Shown piece by piece: positions 53,130-64,000 of a stretch of DNA of 64,000 nucleotides. A program made the position numbers and the translations under genes. The stretch is from Apus apus (lineage: Eukaryota > Chordata > Aves > Apodiformes > Apodidae). The notes under the pieces were generated by a model. That model had not been told where the DNA came from. It worked only from the letters and a program-made list of their open reading frames with translations, and searched no databases. Each line of letters opens with the position of its first letter. Position 1 is the first letter of the stretch. Location of the stretch: positions 3,586,056 through 3,650,055 of the forward strand of contig NC_067304.1 in the NCBI RefSeq assembly GCF_020740795.1, in the 5' to 3' direction.

Positions 53130-54041
53130 ACGCCCCTGTCCTGCCCGCGGGTCCCACCGGTGCTTACTGCTCAGCGCTGTCCTTGGGGTGACACGGCGCG
53201 GGGTGACAGCCCGTCCCGGCTCCGGGATCCAGCACCTGGAAAATCCAGAGTCAGCGCGGAGGAGCCGAGCGCCCGTCCCGCCGTGCGGGGCTCGGCCGGG
53301 GCTGGGGGGGGGTTCACCTTGCGTGGCTGGCGGGGGGCGAGCAGCGGGGGTCGGTGCTGCCTCGGGCCGATCCGGGCGAGGGGCTGCACCGCGGGAAACG
53401 GCCGGGGGGTGCCCGGGGGGGTCCGTGGGGTTCGAAGGACGGTCCGTGGGGTGTCAAGGAGGGTCCGTGGGGTGCCAGGGGGGGTCCGCGGGGTACCAAG
53501 GGGGGTCCGTAGGGTTCGAAGGGGGGTTCGCGGGGTGCCAAGGGGTTCCAAGGGGTGTCAAGGAGGGTCCGCGGGGTGTCAAGGAGGGTCCGTGGGGTTC
53601 GAGGGAGGGTCCGCGGGGTGTCAAGGAGGGTCCGTGGGGTTCGAGGGAGGGTCCGCGGGGTACCAAGGGGAGTCCGTGGGGTGCCGGGGGGATCCGCGGG
53701 GTGTCAAGCGGGGTCCGTGGGGTTCGAGGGAGGGTTCGTGGGGTGCCAAGGGGTTCCGCGGGGTGCCCGGGGGGTTCCGCGGGGTGTCAAGAGGGCTCCG
53801 TGGGGTGCAATGGGGGAGCCGGGGCGTGCGAAGGGGCGGTCGGCGGGGCCCGCCGTCGGGCAGGGGGCTGCAGCACCGGTGTCCCCCCCCCCTCCTCTCC
53901 GTCCCCTCTCCTTCCCGGTGCCGCCCGGCAGGCCCGGCCGTGCCAAGCCCCGGGTCCCGTTCCGGGCCGCTCATCGCACGGACCTTCCTTCCCGCCGCCG
54001 CGCGCGGGAAGTGACGGCATCGCGGGGCCGGGCGGGCGGCG
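53130..54041 (+). promoter_or_regulatory. CpG-rich TOMM6 promoter
   Basis: High CpG density from about 53.13 kb to the TOMM6 ATG. GGGAAGTGACGG at 54006-54017, 25 bp before the ATG, resembles an ETS/GABP plus CRE-like site, common in nuclear genes for mitochondrial proteins. No TATA box is seen. Confidence 0.55.
53412..53815. repeat. 21-bp G-rich minisatellite in TOMM6 promoter
   Basis: About 19 units of GGTCCGTGGGGTGTCAAGGA plus G, with TTCGAGG, TACCAAG and GCCAGGG variants. The 21-bp period keeps several frames open on both strands, which explains the 300-400 codon open frames here; they are not genes. The unit carries repeated G-runs and CpGs. Confidence 0.93.
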
Positions 54042-54323
54042 ATGGCGGCGGGAGCGGCGGGAGCGGCGGCGGCTCCGCAGGGGCTGCGCGGGTGGCTGCG
54101 GAGCGCCTACCGCTTCGCCACCGACCGCAACGACTTCCGCAGGTCGGTCCCGCGGGGCCGGGGTGGAGCGGGCGGGACCGGGGAGCTCCGCGGGACCGGG
54201 GTTTGTTGTTGTGTTTTTCTTTTCAGGAACCTGCTGGTGAACTTGGGGCTCTTCGCCGCCGGAGTCTGGGTCGCCCGGAACCTGACGGACATCGACCTGA
54301 TGGCCCCGCAGCCCGTCCCGTAG
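54042..54323 (+). CDS. TOMM6: TOMM6, mitochondrial outer-membrane translocase subunit 6
   Basis: Two coding exons, 54042-54142 and 54227-54323, encode 65 aa. TOM6 is a small tail-anchored subunit that stabilises the TOM40 import pore. The core YRFATDRNDFRRNL, then LGLFAAGVWVARNL and TDIDLMAPQP, is nearly identical to human TOMM6. One membrane helix (about residues 36-52) follows the basic segment. The N-terminal part is Ala/Gly-rich (MAAGAAGAAAAPQG) and shorter than in human (74 aa). The intron is only 84 bp, phase 2. It lies next to PRICKLE4 in human as well; here the periphilin-like gene lies between them. Confidence 0.95.
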   Translation: MAAGAAGAAAAPQGLRGWLRSAYRFATDRNDFRRSVPRGRGGAGGTGELRGTGVCCCVFLFRNLLVNLGLFAAGVWVARNLTDIDLMAPQPVP

Positions 54324-54424
54324 CGGCGGTGGGTGCGGGAGGTCCGGGGGGGAAGGGGGAGGACCGGGGTACCCGCGCTGGCAGAACCTCCTCAAGCCCC
54401 CCGGGGAGGGGGTGTCACCGCGCC

Positions 54425-54800
54425 AGGTCACCAAATCAGAGAACCCCAGACTGGTTTGGGTTGGAGGGACCTGAAAGTCTGGCTCCAACCCCCCTGGGTG
54501 GGCAGGGACACCTCCCACCAGCCCAGGCTGCTCCAAGCCCCATCCAACCTGCCCTTCAACACTGCCAGGGATGGGGCAGCCACAGCTTCCCTGGGCAGCC
54601 TGGGCCAGGGTCTCACCATCCTCACAGCAAAGAATTTCCTCCTCATGTCCAACCTCCATCTCCCTCTTCCACTTTTCATCCATCCCCCTCATCCCATCCC
54701 TCCCTGCCCTTGTCCCAAGTCCCTCCCCAGCTTTCCTGGAGCCCCTTCAGGCCCTGGAAGGTGCTCTAAGGTCTCCCTGGAACCCTCTTTTCTGCAGGCT
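54425..54800 (-). mobile_element. CR1 LINE fragment downstream of TOMM6
   Basis: Minus-oriented CR1 with TTTGGGTTGGAGGGACCTGA, CCCAGGCTGCTCCAAGCCCC and the CCTTCAGGCCCTGGAAGGTG block. It starts about 100 bp past the TOMM6 stop, so it probably lies within the TOMM6 3' UTR. Confidence 0.88.
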
Positions 54801-55152
54801 GATGTTAAATTGCCGTGTGCCTGTTAGAACCCACCTTGTTTAACTCTGCTTAATTGCTGACCTAGGACAGAAACAGCCCTGCAAGGAGAGAGAGCTCATC
54901 CCCCCCAGGAAGCCCAGAGGAGTCCTGTTCAGCTGCTGTACCTTCCCAGGAGGATGTGCTGTTCTCCTCTGCAGAGCTGCTGCTCACACTTCAGAGCTGT
55001 CATGCCTGGAGCAGTTACAAGCAGGGAAAAAGCTTCTACAGTGTGAGGGAGAATTTATTTTAAATTCTTTCTGCAAGGCACAATGAAAATACTTTTATCA
55101 AGGATGTGAAGCCATCATGGGTGGGATTTTCTTCTGTACCCCTGTCTAGATG

Positions 55153-55161
55153 TTTATTAAA
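55153..55161. terminator. Overlapping convergent poly(A) signals
   Basis: TTTATTAAA reads as ATTAAA on plus (55156-55161, for TOMM6) and AATAAA on minus (55153-55158, for the gene converging from the right). A further minus AATAAA is at 55054-55059. Confidence 0.5.
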
Positions 55162-55189
55162 GGGTGTAGAATAATGACATAACCCACTG

Positions 55190-58100
55190 GAATTGCTTTC
55201 TCTCTCTTTTTTTCTTTTTTTTTTTTTTTAATAAGAAACTTCAGCTTTTACAAAAACAAGGTGTAAAAAGAGTAAAGATTTACAAAAAAATCATAAAAAC
55301 ATGATTTATATTTTACACCCGAAAGACAAAGGAATGAGCCCAGTCCTGGGTTGTGAGCAGGACCCATCAGCTACTGAAAGGAAAAACAAAACTCTGACAA
55401 GCCCTAGGTAAACTCTTAACCACCAGAAGGTGTCCTGGAGAAGGTCTGGATGAGATAAAGCTGGGACACTGAAAGGAATGATGACTGTGTGGGAAGAAGA
55501 AGCTGTTTGGTGTTGCATAGCGTTTCAGTGCCCTGGACTGAGAGAACAGCTCACCCTGACCAGCTTTCGAGTGCAGGGGTGGGTGGTGAGGCAGTCTGGG
55601 GGGGGACAGAGCACCCCGTGAGGCTGGTGTGGGAGCTGTGGCTGCGGGTTCCTGGGATCCACTCCAGCCCAGCTCCTGGGAGGTGCTGTTTGTAGAGCAG
55701 AAAGACTTCCCAGCCCTGAGCGTTACGGCAGGACAGCAACATGGCTTCAGATTCTTTGGACAGTCACACACGGGTTTTTAGTTTCAGACATTGTTCTGCC
55801 TCCACGGTTCATGACCAAGAACTGCCCCTTACCTGCCCCAGAGAGAAACTCATTCCACTCCCAAGACAAGATTCTTAAAACCCATTGTTTTCCAAGCGGA
55901 TATTTTAACATCCTGTAAATAAATGAGTTTCTTTTGCAGCAGGGCTAAATCCCAGTTATGCAGAAACAGTTTCTGCAGGAAAAGGGGCTTAATTAGAACA
56001 TTAGAAGTCATTTTACAGTTAATTTTGATTGAGAGCACACTAATCTCCTCCTGAGGCCTGGGGTCAGGCAGGGGGCAGTTCATGCAGTTAAGTACATAAG
56101 GCTGCTCTAGGTGACTTTACTGGGTGTTGTCTTAATAAACCTCGACTAAAATAAAAGCTGCTGAACCCACGATTAGGAGCAGGGTGGTTGTGCTGAGCTG
56201 CCAGACAGCTGGACAGATTGCCAGAAACATTCAGTCATTAATTGGATTCTCTTGTCACTTGCTGCTGCCCGGGAGTGTCCTTGGAGCAAAGGCAGCCTCA
56301 TTCATGAGCACAGCATGGAATGCAGCAGCTTAAGTCATTAGTGGCCTCGGGAGCAGAAACACGAAGCAGAAACTAAAGGCTGTTCAGACTTAAACCCCCT
56401 GCAAAAGCCACTGAAAAAAAAATAAATCAGGAAACGCACCTGAGCTCTCCAGCTTGGTTCCTCACCCAAGAATTTCCCTCCTGTTCTCAACAGGGGATTC
56501 CAGATTGAGGGAAAACTCACCTGCTGTCCAGCCTCTGCCAACAGCACCTTTCCAGCAACCTTAACTTGGAGTGGGATTAACTTTTTTAAAGTGCTGAAGA
56601 TTAGTTGAATTGTGCCCTTAATCAAGTCAAGAGTGAAGCTTCCAGGGCATTAGCAGAAGCAGGTCCTCCCTGGCAGCTTCCTGCCCAAGGGAGCTCAGCC
56701 AGGCAGCACTTCTCTTGGAGAAGCTGTTTTGAGTTTCTGAACTGTGTTTCAGTTTATTTTATGGAAAGGCAGACTTGTGAAAAAAAGCTGGACTGGAAAC
56801 AAACCTATCCACTTGTCCCTTTCCTGTCACCTGCTCGTGGGGTGCACAGAAGGCTGTGGCTTAAAGAGCCTGTGACTGCTTAACCAAAGCTGAAGTTAAG
56901 CAGGGAGAAAAATAGGACCTAATTCTTTTAGATGGGCTCTAGGTTGGCAGTGGGATGTGGCTGTGGTTTGCACAGCTGATAAACGAGGTGAAAGCTTGGC
57001 TTTCAGATGGAAATAAGTGGTTCATCTTGTAGCAGTAGGAAGGAGCCTTGAAGGCCAGGGCTACTAGTGTCATTTAATCAATGTACAGAGAGTGAAGATG
57101 ACACTGGCTATGAAAATGCCATTCCTAAATCAGGTGTGGAGTTACACAGTCCCGACACTCTGCTAACTGAGCCTCATGGGTGGTTATCTTCATTTCTCAG
57201 CTACCCCTTCCAGTCAGTGCCCCACGAGCCTGTGGTGACATGATTCCTGTGCAGAGCTCACCCTGCCCACCCTGCTGTACGTTCAGCAACCCTGTCCAGC
57301 CCCCAACGTGGCACAGAGTGGTACAGACAGAGAGGCAGGAGTACAAAAATGATCCCCATGGCACAGGTAGGGTTATCCAGGGAAATCAGGCCAGCCTAAG
57401 CACTGTACCACCCTGCCTACCCTGAAGGGATGTGGTTGTTCCTCTTCAGGAGCAACCTTCAGAAGCCCCACCAGACGTGCTCACACAGAAAGTAGCTGTA
57501 AAGCAGGAACAGAAACACAAGAGGAGGCCTCTCCTACCCCAGTCCTAGTTTGACAAGTCAGGGCACTTGAGCATGGAAAAAGATAAAACTCACCACCTGC
57601 CCCCTCCATTGGGAGTATGTGATCAAGACTAAAAATCACAAATCAAATTAAGTGAAGTCCTCAATTCTATCATTTCCTTCTCACCTCCAGTTATGCAAAG
57701 CATTTCCAGTGATGTGTAGGCTTGAAGTTGGTAGCTCCTTTATAAAACTTGGGAATTTGGGGTACTGGTTCCTTAGGAACTGTACTATCTCCTGGGAAAG
57801 CACCATTTGTTTTGCCAGTATAAGACTACTGATCTGAGATAGTTTTTGCCACAGAACCAGGAGGAGGTTGCTGCTAACAAAACCTAGTTTGGATTTTGTT
57901 CATGTCTCTGCCTGCAAAACACACAACCCTCTGACACCAGGTCCCCTGCTCAGACACTCCCTGTCCCTTCTAACCCTGGGTGGCAGCTCATTGCTGTGTT
58001 CAGCTCAGCTTTGCTCATTTCTCTCCTCCCAACTCTTTCCTTACCCCCAGCCTGCACAATATCAGGAAGGTGGCAGCTCCAGGAAAGCCCCAAGGGTACA

Positions 58101-61100
58101 ACACTTTGCTGTGACATTCTGCATTGGGCATAAACTTCAGAACCAGTTACCAGTGGTTGGAGTCAATCGTGGGCCCTTTGGGCTGGTCTTTTTTCCTTCT
58201 GCTCCCTTTTGGAAATGTCCATTTCAAAGCTCATTTTTAAGACTGAGGAACTCTTTCGAAAGAATTTTGGCCCACCATCCTTTAAACAAGTGGAACCCTT
58301 ACACAGAAGCAGAAAATAACAATCAGCACAGCAGAGGTGGAGCCTAAAAGGCACATCCCTAAAATCAACTAGGACAAATCATCAGGAGTTGGTACAGGGA
58401 AATAACGGATGCAGCTTTTCATCATTTAAATGTGGCTTTATAAATTTAGAAGCTTCCTGGAATACTTCACATTCCCAACTGCAACAGGTATCATTATTAA
58501 TGTAATAGACACCCAAAAACCCACTGAACTGAGGTTTTATGTTCCCACAGGCAATAAATTCTCAACCCAGGTCTGGCCCTCTCTGATCTCCAACCTGCTG
58601 AAGGGATTAGATGCACTCAAAAAGGCAGTGTTCAGAGCTGGGGCTTGTATTTTACTGCTTACTTTGAAGAAGGGAGACTTGGCCACCTTAAACAACTCTT
58701 CCATATTCAATGTATGCAGGCATTACCTTGGTCTGCTTTTCCTCATGTGTGGAAGTATTTGCCAGGCTGCTAAGAGGAAACCTGTGCAAACACAGCCATG
58801 ACAATGGGAACTGTCTTCTTATTTTCTTTTCTAAACCAGCAATTAGCTGTAGGTTTGTAGCAGGAGGTGCTTCCCAAAAAACCCCCACTGGAGATTTTAA
58901 TCCTTGCTCTCTGCTGTGTGTTCTGGCAGATGTCAACTTACTGACCTGACTGGAGGGGCTTGGATGATACAAGAAAATTTAAAAAGTCAAATCCAATCTG
59001 CCTTGGAACAAGCTGTTATTTGAGTTATGACAAATACAGGGATTTCAAACATGGAACACTACAATACTGGCTTCTGAGCTTGCTGGTAACCTCATTCACA
59101 TACAGATGGGACATGTAAAGGTGTTTGTGATACTGAGTATTTGTAAAAACACACAGACTTCTGCTGCTTCAGTCAGGAGGGGGGAAATTAATGACTTGTT
59201 TCCCCAACGTTTCTGTCCCATGCAAAATATTATTGGGTCAAAGGCACCAAATCTAAGGAATCATACAAAATTAGTTCACAAAACTGTACTGGCAGGTAAA
59301 ACTATCTCCGTTTTGTCTCCTGCTTATGTAGTTCTCACTCTGCAACACCACTGACTTCCACTGGAGCTGGTCCTGGGGTAGTTGGCAACAGCCAGAGGTT
59401 TAATTAGTCTCTCTTTGGGATCCAATTAAGCATATTCAGGCCTGGGGATGTTACAATCAATAAAACAGTTTCTAAATTACCACCAAGACAATATTTAGAA
59501 GAAGCTTTGCCTTCTAAAAGCAAAAAAACCCTCCCAACAGTGAGTCCACAGGACACACTCAATGCTTTTACTGGTTTCCATTTTATTCCTCCACTTAAAA
59601 ACCTGCCTGGAAGTCCCTTGGGGGAGGTGGTGCTGCCACCCAGGAACATCTGACATCATGCATTTCATACACATTATTCTGTTTGCTGCCTCACATGAAC
59701 AGCTTCAAAATCGACCAGAGAATTGTTCTGGTCAGAATTAATAAGAGGAAAAAAAGTGGAGTTTTTTTCAGTGCTTTGCAGGGAAACTGTTTCTGTGGTG
59801 TGCTCAGTGGTGTGCTCAGTGGTGTGCTCAGTTTAACTCGGGAACAGGGGCACTGAAGGGGTAACATCAAGGCAAGTTTATGTCACTAGCTTGCTAGTGG
59901 AATAAAGCTGGCTACAATAAAGTGGTTTGCAGCAGCCACAGCAGATGCTGTATCATCCCTGGCCATGAAAACATGAAGATTCTTCATTCTTAAAAACATA
60001 AACTTCAGGAGTGCCAATTTACTTACCAGCTGAATGGAATAAGGAGCCCCTGGGAGCAGTTCTGTCCCAAAGGCTGCACGCTCAGGAGGGTGACAGGGGC
60101 TTCCTGTACCTTCAGACCATGACCTGAGAGGTGCCAGGAACCTCACACTTGCTCTGAGCATCCCTCAAAGCAGCTGACTCCTTGTGACAAGACTGGGACC
60201 CCAGCACAGGAATCCCAGCACGCAGAGCAACCAGTTCTGCTCCCAGTTGCACCACAATACTGGTTTTTATGCTGCAGACACTTTGTGTGTGCAGCTCACA
60301 ACTGTGACCACTGAAGTGAGTGAAGTCACATCATCTGCCTGGGTATTTGCAGAAGCCTACACCTGGACTTACTCTAAAGACTCAGAAGTGATGTAGCAGG
60401 ATTTGAAGCCTCACCACCACAGGAGGGACAGAGCATGCTCCCCGGGCTCGGGCACACCCTTGGGTGGGCTTCACTATCATTGCCAGCAGTCTTTTCATCT
60501 TACTGCTGTGGAGAGGTAACTTTCAGTCAGAATTTCTGGCAAACAGGACACTATAAAACAGTGTCTGCCACGGAGGGAGCACTGGGCTGTGCTTATAGAA
60601 AGAAGCCTGCAGTAGACAAATATAAACAAAACAGCATAAAAACCGCTGTACGCTGTCGCTTCCAAATCAAAGCTAAATATCACAGAAACCTCACAGTGCT
60701 GGAACAAGCAGGTTTGCTTACTTTGAAGTAGGCAATTCATTCCTTCCCTATCAGGGCAATCATTTCTCTGACTGCAGTAGCTCCACATCTCAGCACAAGG
60801 AGGCTAAGGTCACACAGGGAGGCCACTCATGTCCCCAGCAGCCTCTGCTGGGGCAACCAGAGCTGCAGCGACGGCCACACGTCCCTTCCCACCTCCCCCT
60901 TCCATCCACGTGGCAACTCTGATGCTACCTGAATTCAAACAGTGATGCAAAACTGAATCAAAAGCTCAGCATTCCTTGCAAAGGGTCGTGTCTGGCTGCA
61001 GGGACCACAACTGCTGCCTTATGCTTTGCCTTTTGAGCCATTTCAGTCCATCGAGGGGCCCAGCAGGGCTGAGGGGTCACAACTGGGACACCCACAGTAA

Positions 61101-64000
61101 ACCAGGACTGCCATCTAGAAGAATATAATCCTCTTCAAGGGTGGGTGGGCCTGGAAGGACAGATGCATGGGAAAACCCACCAGTTTTCCCTTTCAGCTCT
61201 TTGATCAAACAGGCAATGTTAAGCTCTATTTTTCCTTTAATTTTTTTAGACACAGTCTTCCCAGAGCATTTGCCCTAGGAAAGAATCCATCAGGCATTTG
61301 ATAACCACAAGCACCTGAATTTGATGCTTTCAGGAATGTCAACTCCTGCCTGTGCTGAACCCAACTCAGCAGTCATATTTGCTTGCACTGGATCTCAATT
61401 TGGCCTGTGGAATTTTTATTTAATTAATTTTATTTACTGGTAGTACAAAAAAAAAATTCCCCACCTAGTAAATCCACAGATCTACAGATATTCATAAGAA
61501 ATCCTTCCAGGCCCTGCTACATTTAGAGAACCAAAACTTTCATCAGTTCCCACAGGACTGTTTCAAACTCTCTTGCCTCCAAGAAAAAAAAAAAAAGGAA
61601 CATATGATCTGAAAAATCATACTTAATTGTCAAAAAGACAGGTTTTGTAGGCTGAAAAAGCAGCATGTTGCCCAGACATCCAAGAAATGGGAAACTTTAA
61701 GGACAGAGGAGACCTAGCACAACACTGCTCTGACAGAATCAAAGTCTCTGGTTTGCTGTGCTCATCTCTAGTGGCTGGAGCAATTAACAGCAGCCAAATT
61801 AGCCCACAGGACAGGAGATGAAAAGCTGCAGCAGTGGCAGTGGAAAGAGAGGAATGATATTTGGGAAACTTAACCTCTTCACCCCCTCCAACCACCACCT
61901 ATGGTTATCAGTGTGTTTCTGATGGGCTGACAACAATAAAAAAAGAGGAAGGAAGAGAAACACTTTCAGCACTTTTCTGCTTGAAAATGGAACCCTTTTG
62001 TTTTTTTAAAGAACCTCGTATTTTAAATTATTTCACCTTTAACCACTTTGTAAAAAACAACAAACCAACAAGACTGAGAGACAACGTGTCTCTTTGCAGT
62101 TACATACTCAGATTTGATTAAAACATGACATGTGAACAGCCAACCCCCAAATTATAAAACCACCTGAGGTGCAACTGTAGGCTGAGAAGTGACTACAGTC
62201 AACTAAGGCCTTATGTTTCTCATAGAATTCTAAAATCAAGATGATGACAGATACAGACATTTCTGGAGCCTTCCAAACTCGACATGGAATTTGAGACTTC
62301 AACTACATTCCTGCCCTTTATGCCCCAGCAGAAAGAAGGACTTCACAGCTGAATTCTGAACATGACCCCTGGGCAGCCTCACTGCCTTTGCCTGCTCCTG
62401 GCCTCGTGTGACAACCCCAATTAGTGAATATTCCCATTACAGAAGCAGCAAGAGAAGCCAACTCTGTCTCCCACCATTGTGATATCACCACCACCCTGTT
62501 CCCCTGATGAAAACAGCTGCACTTGTATAAAAAGTGCTGGTTGAGATGCCTCTGCTCCTCTGCTGTCACAGCTGTGCCTGCCAAGGCTCAGACTTCATAA
62601 TCCTGGTCAACAAAGTGGTGCCAGCAGAAGCCTGTGGTACAGGCTTGGTTTTTGCTGCCACTGTAAACAGACATGAGACACAGGTACATTCCTGTTTTTT
62701 TTTGTTTTTAAATGCACTTTCTCCAGGGCAGAACTGGTTTCAAATCACATTCCTGGTGAATATAGCTGCCAATTCAGTTCAGCCCAGAGAATAAACCATC
62801 AAGAGTACACACAGCCCTAGTAACACTGAGAAAAAGAGCTGCTGGCAAAGCCTGCCAGGCACGGGTTTGCCCTCCACTGGTGGGAAAGAAATTGGTATCA
62901 CAGAGATGGCTGAGACCTGGGGGAGTGTTTTCTCTGGTAGAAGAACCTTAAACATTTCTCCAGCAAGAATGGCTGGAGACTCCACCTATCCAACAACCTT
63001 TCAAAGATAAGATATGCCTGGGTGACTGTGGGATTCAAACCCTGGAAATCTGAATGACAATGAAAGGGCAGTACCATACCTGTTCCTTCTGGAGTTTTAT
63101 CAGCGTTACTAAGGACTGATGGGTTTTGAAGCCAGCTGAATGCTCCTATTTTCTGGTCGTGTTCGTTTGTGACATGCCTTAGGCAATTCCTTTTGGATAG
63201 GAGATGAATGATACACAGCATCAAACCTTCTCATTTCATGTTGTGAGCATAATTTAACAACAAGATGCTTCAAAACCAAGACTCTGGCAACAATCGTACG
63301 TACCAGAGCGGCACGATGCACTTCTCCAGACCCTGGGCAGCAAACACCATTTGATCCCCTTCCTGCAGTGGGCTTTTTTTCTTTTTTTCCTACCAAGAGG
63401 AAAGATGTGAACCCCAATGGTTTAAAAATAAAACAAACAACTGAGACTGTTGATTGAGTTACAGAGCTCCCCATCATGGGAATGTCAGTCTTCTGTCCTT
63501 ATCGCTGTGTTTGGACGGCACCTGAGCTTGGAGTTGTTTTTCTGAGATTCTTGCTTTGTCCTGCACTGTTCTTTGAGTGTAAAAAAGAATGTAGGCCTGG
63601 GTTTTGCACACCTCCTCCACGCTACATACATTCAGTTTGGAGTCGTTGCAGTGGACCCAAAAACCTGGGAATCAAAGTGAGAAAGAGGATGTGAGCACAG
63701 GAGGCATCGTCCCTTCTGAATACATTTTGGAACTGCTCATAGGAAACATCCACAGAGAAAAAGGGCAGGGTAGGAGAAAAGGCATCTGTACCTTTTCCCC
63801 TACAGATGCTTTGGAAAGGAGTTTCTAATCCAGAAAACATTTTGATGCTTTCTGTGCTGTTAACAGAGTTTAGAAATACCAAATCCTAATTTAACCAATT
63901 GCATATTCGAGCCCAAAGACTCAGTTAGGAAAATAAAAATTCCCTGGAGACAGCCAATTTGTACTTCTTTCTCCACAAGTCAGAAGGCAGAGTCAATACC
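55190..64000 (-). other. Gene-poor 8.8 kb; probable USP49 3' UTR or flank
   Basis: No exon of any family is recognisable on either strand, and no CR1 copy is seen. In human, USP49 follows TOMM6 on the opposite strand and has a long 3' UTR. The poly(A) signals at 55.05-55.16 kb in minus orientation fit that. The zinc-finger start and the C-terminal catalytic motifs of USP49 were looked for and not found, so its coding exons should lie beyond 64 kb. Minor features: a three-copy 12-bp repeat (GTGGTGTGCTCA) near 59,799-59,830 and several A/T homopolymers. Confidence 0.4.

Noticed and set aside
53076-54769. Plus-strand open frames of 312, 350 and 404 codons and minus-strand frames of 301 codons
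   Set aside because: They run through the 21-bp minisatellite, whose period is a multiple of three, and then read TOMM6 exon 1 in the wrong frame or into CR1.
55190-64000. Coding exons of USP49
   Set aside because: Its zinc-finger start and C-terminal catalytic motifs were looked for on the minus strand and not found; only a UTR or flank is inferred.

Overview
The window is vertebrate nuclear DNA, almost certainly from a bird. Spliced genes have GT-AG introns. CR1 LINE copies end in the ATTCTATGATTCTA-type 3' tail typical of birds. The DNA is compact, GC-rich and minisatellite-rich, as on microchromosomes. The gene order PGC - FRS3 - PRICKLE4 - TOMM6 matches human 6p21.1, where USP49 comes next. 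The species cannot be resolved from sequence alone.

Layout: (1) 0.08-11.0 kb, minus strand: two complete nine-exon pepsinogen C (gastricsin) genes in tandem (387 and 388 codons). Between them, at about 4.65-4.88 kb, lies a relic of a third copy. (2) 11.2-20.8 kb: no convincing gene. It holds a 21-bp minisatellite, a 46-bp AT-rich tandem repeat, a CR1 tail and the likely 3' UTR of FRS3. (3) 20.8-29.7 kb, minus: FRS3, five coding exons plus an inferred noncoding first exon in a CpG-rich promoter. (4) 30-39.7 kb, plus: PRICKLE4, seven coding exons, preceded by 6 kb of noncoding sequence. (5) 40.25-48.9 kb, minus: a fourteen-exon gene of 597 codons whose C-terminus matches periphilin-1 (a HUSH silencing-complex subunit). 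I recall no gene at this position in human. (6) 44.8-51.2 kb: its first intron and upstream flank are dense in retroelement fossils, including three LTRs, one inside a CR1 copy and one inside a minisatellite. (7) 53.1-54.4 kb, plus: TOMM6 in a CpG-rich promoter, preceded by another 21-bp minisatellite. (8) 55-64 kb: no coding exon seen; from synteny this is probably the 3' UTR or flank of USP49, converging on TOMM6.

The genes do not form one pathway. The pepsinogens are secreted gastric protease zymogens, FRS3 is a membrane-anchored FGF/neurotrophin receptor adaptor, PRICKLE4 is a LIM/PET protein with a prenylation motif, and TOMM6 is a small subunit of the mitochondrial import pore. The most interesting item is the periphilin-like gene, a possible second periphilin with a tandemly duplicated exon pair. 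Exon coordinates were derived by hand from splice sites and reading phase; no alignment or transcript evidence was available.
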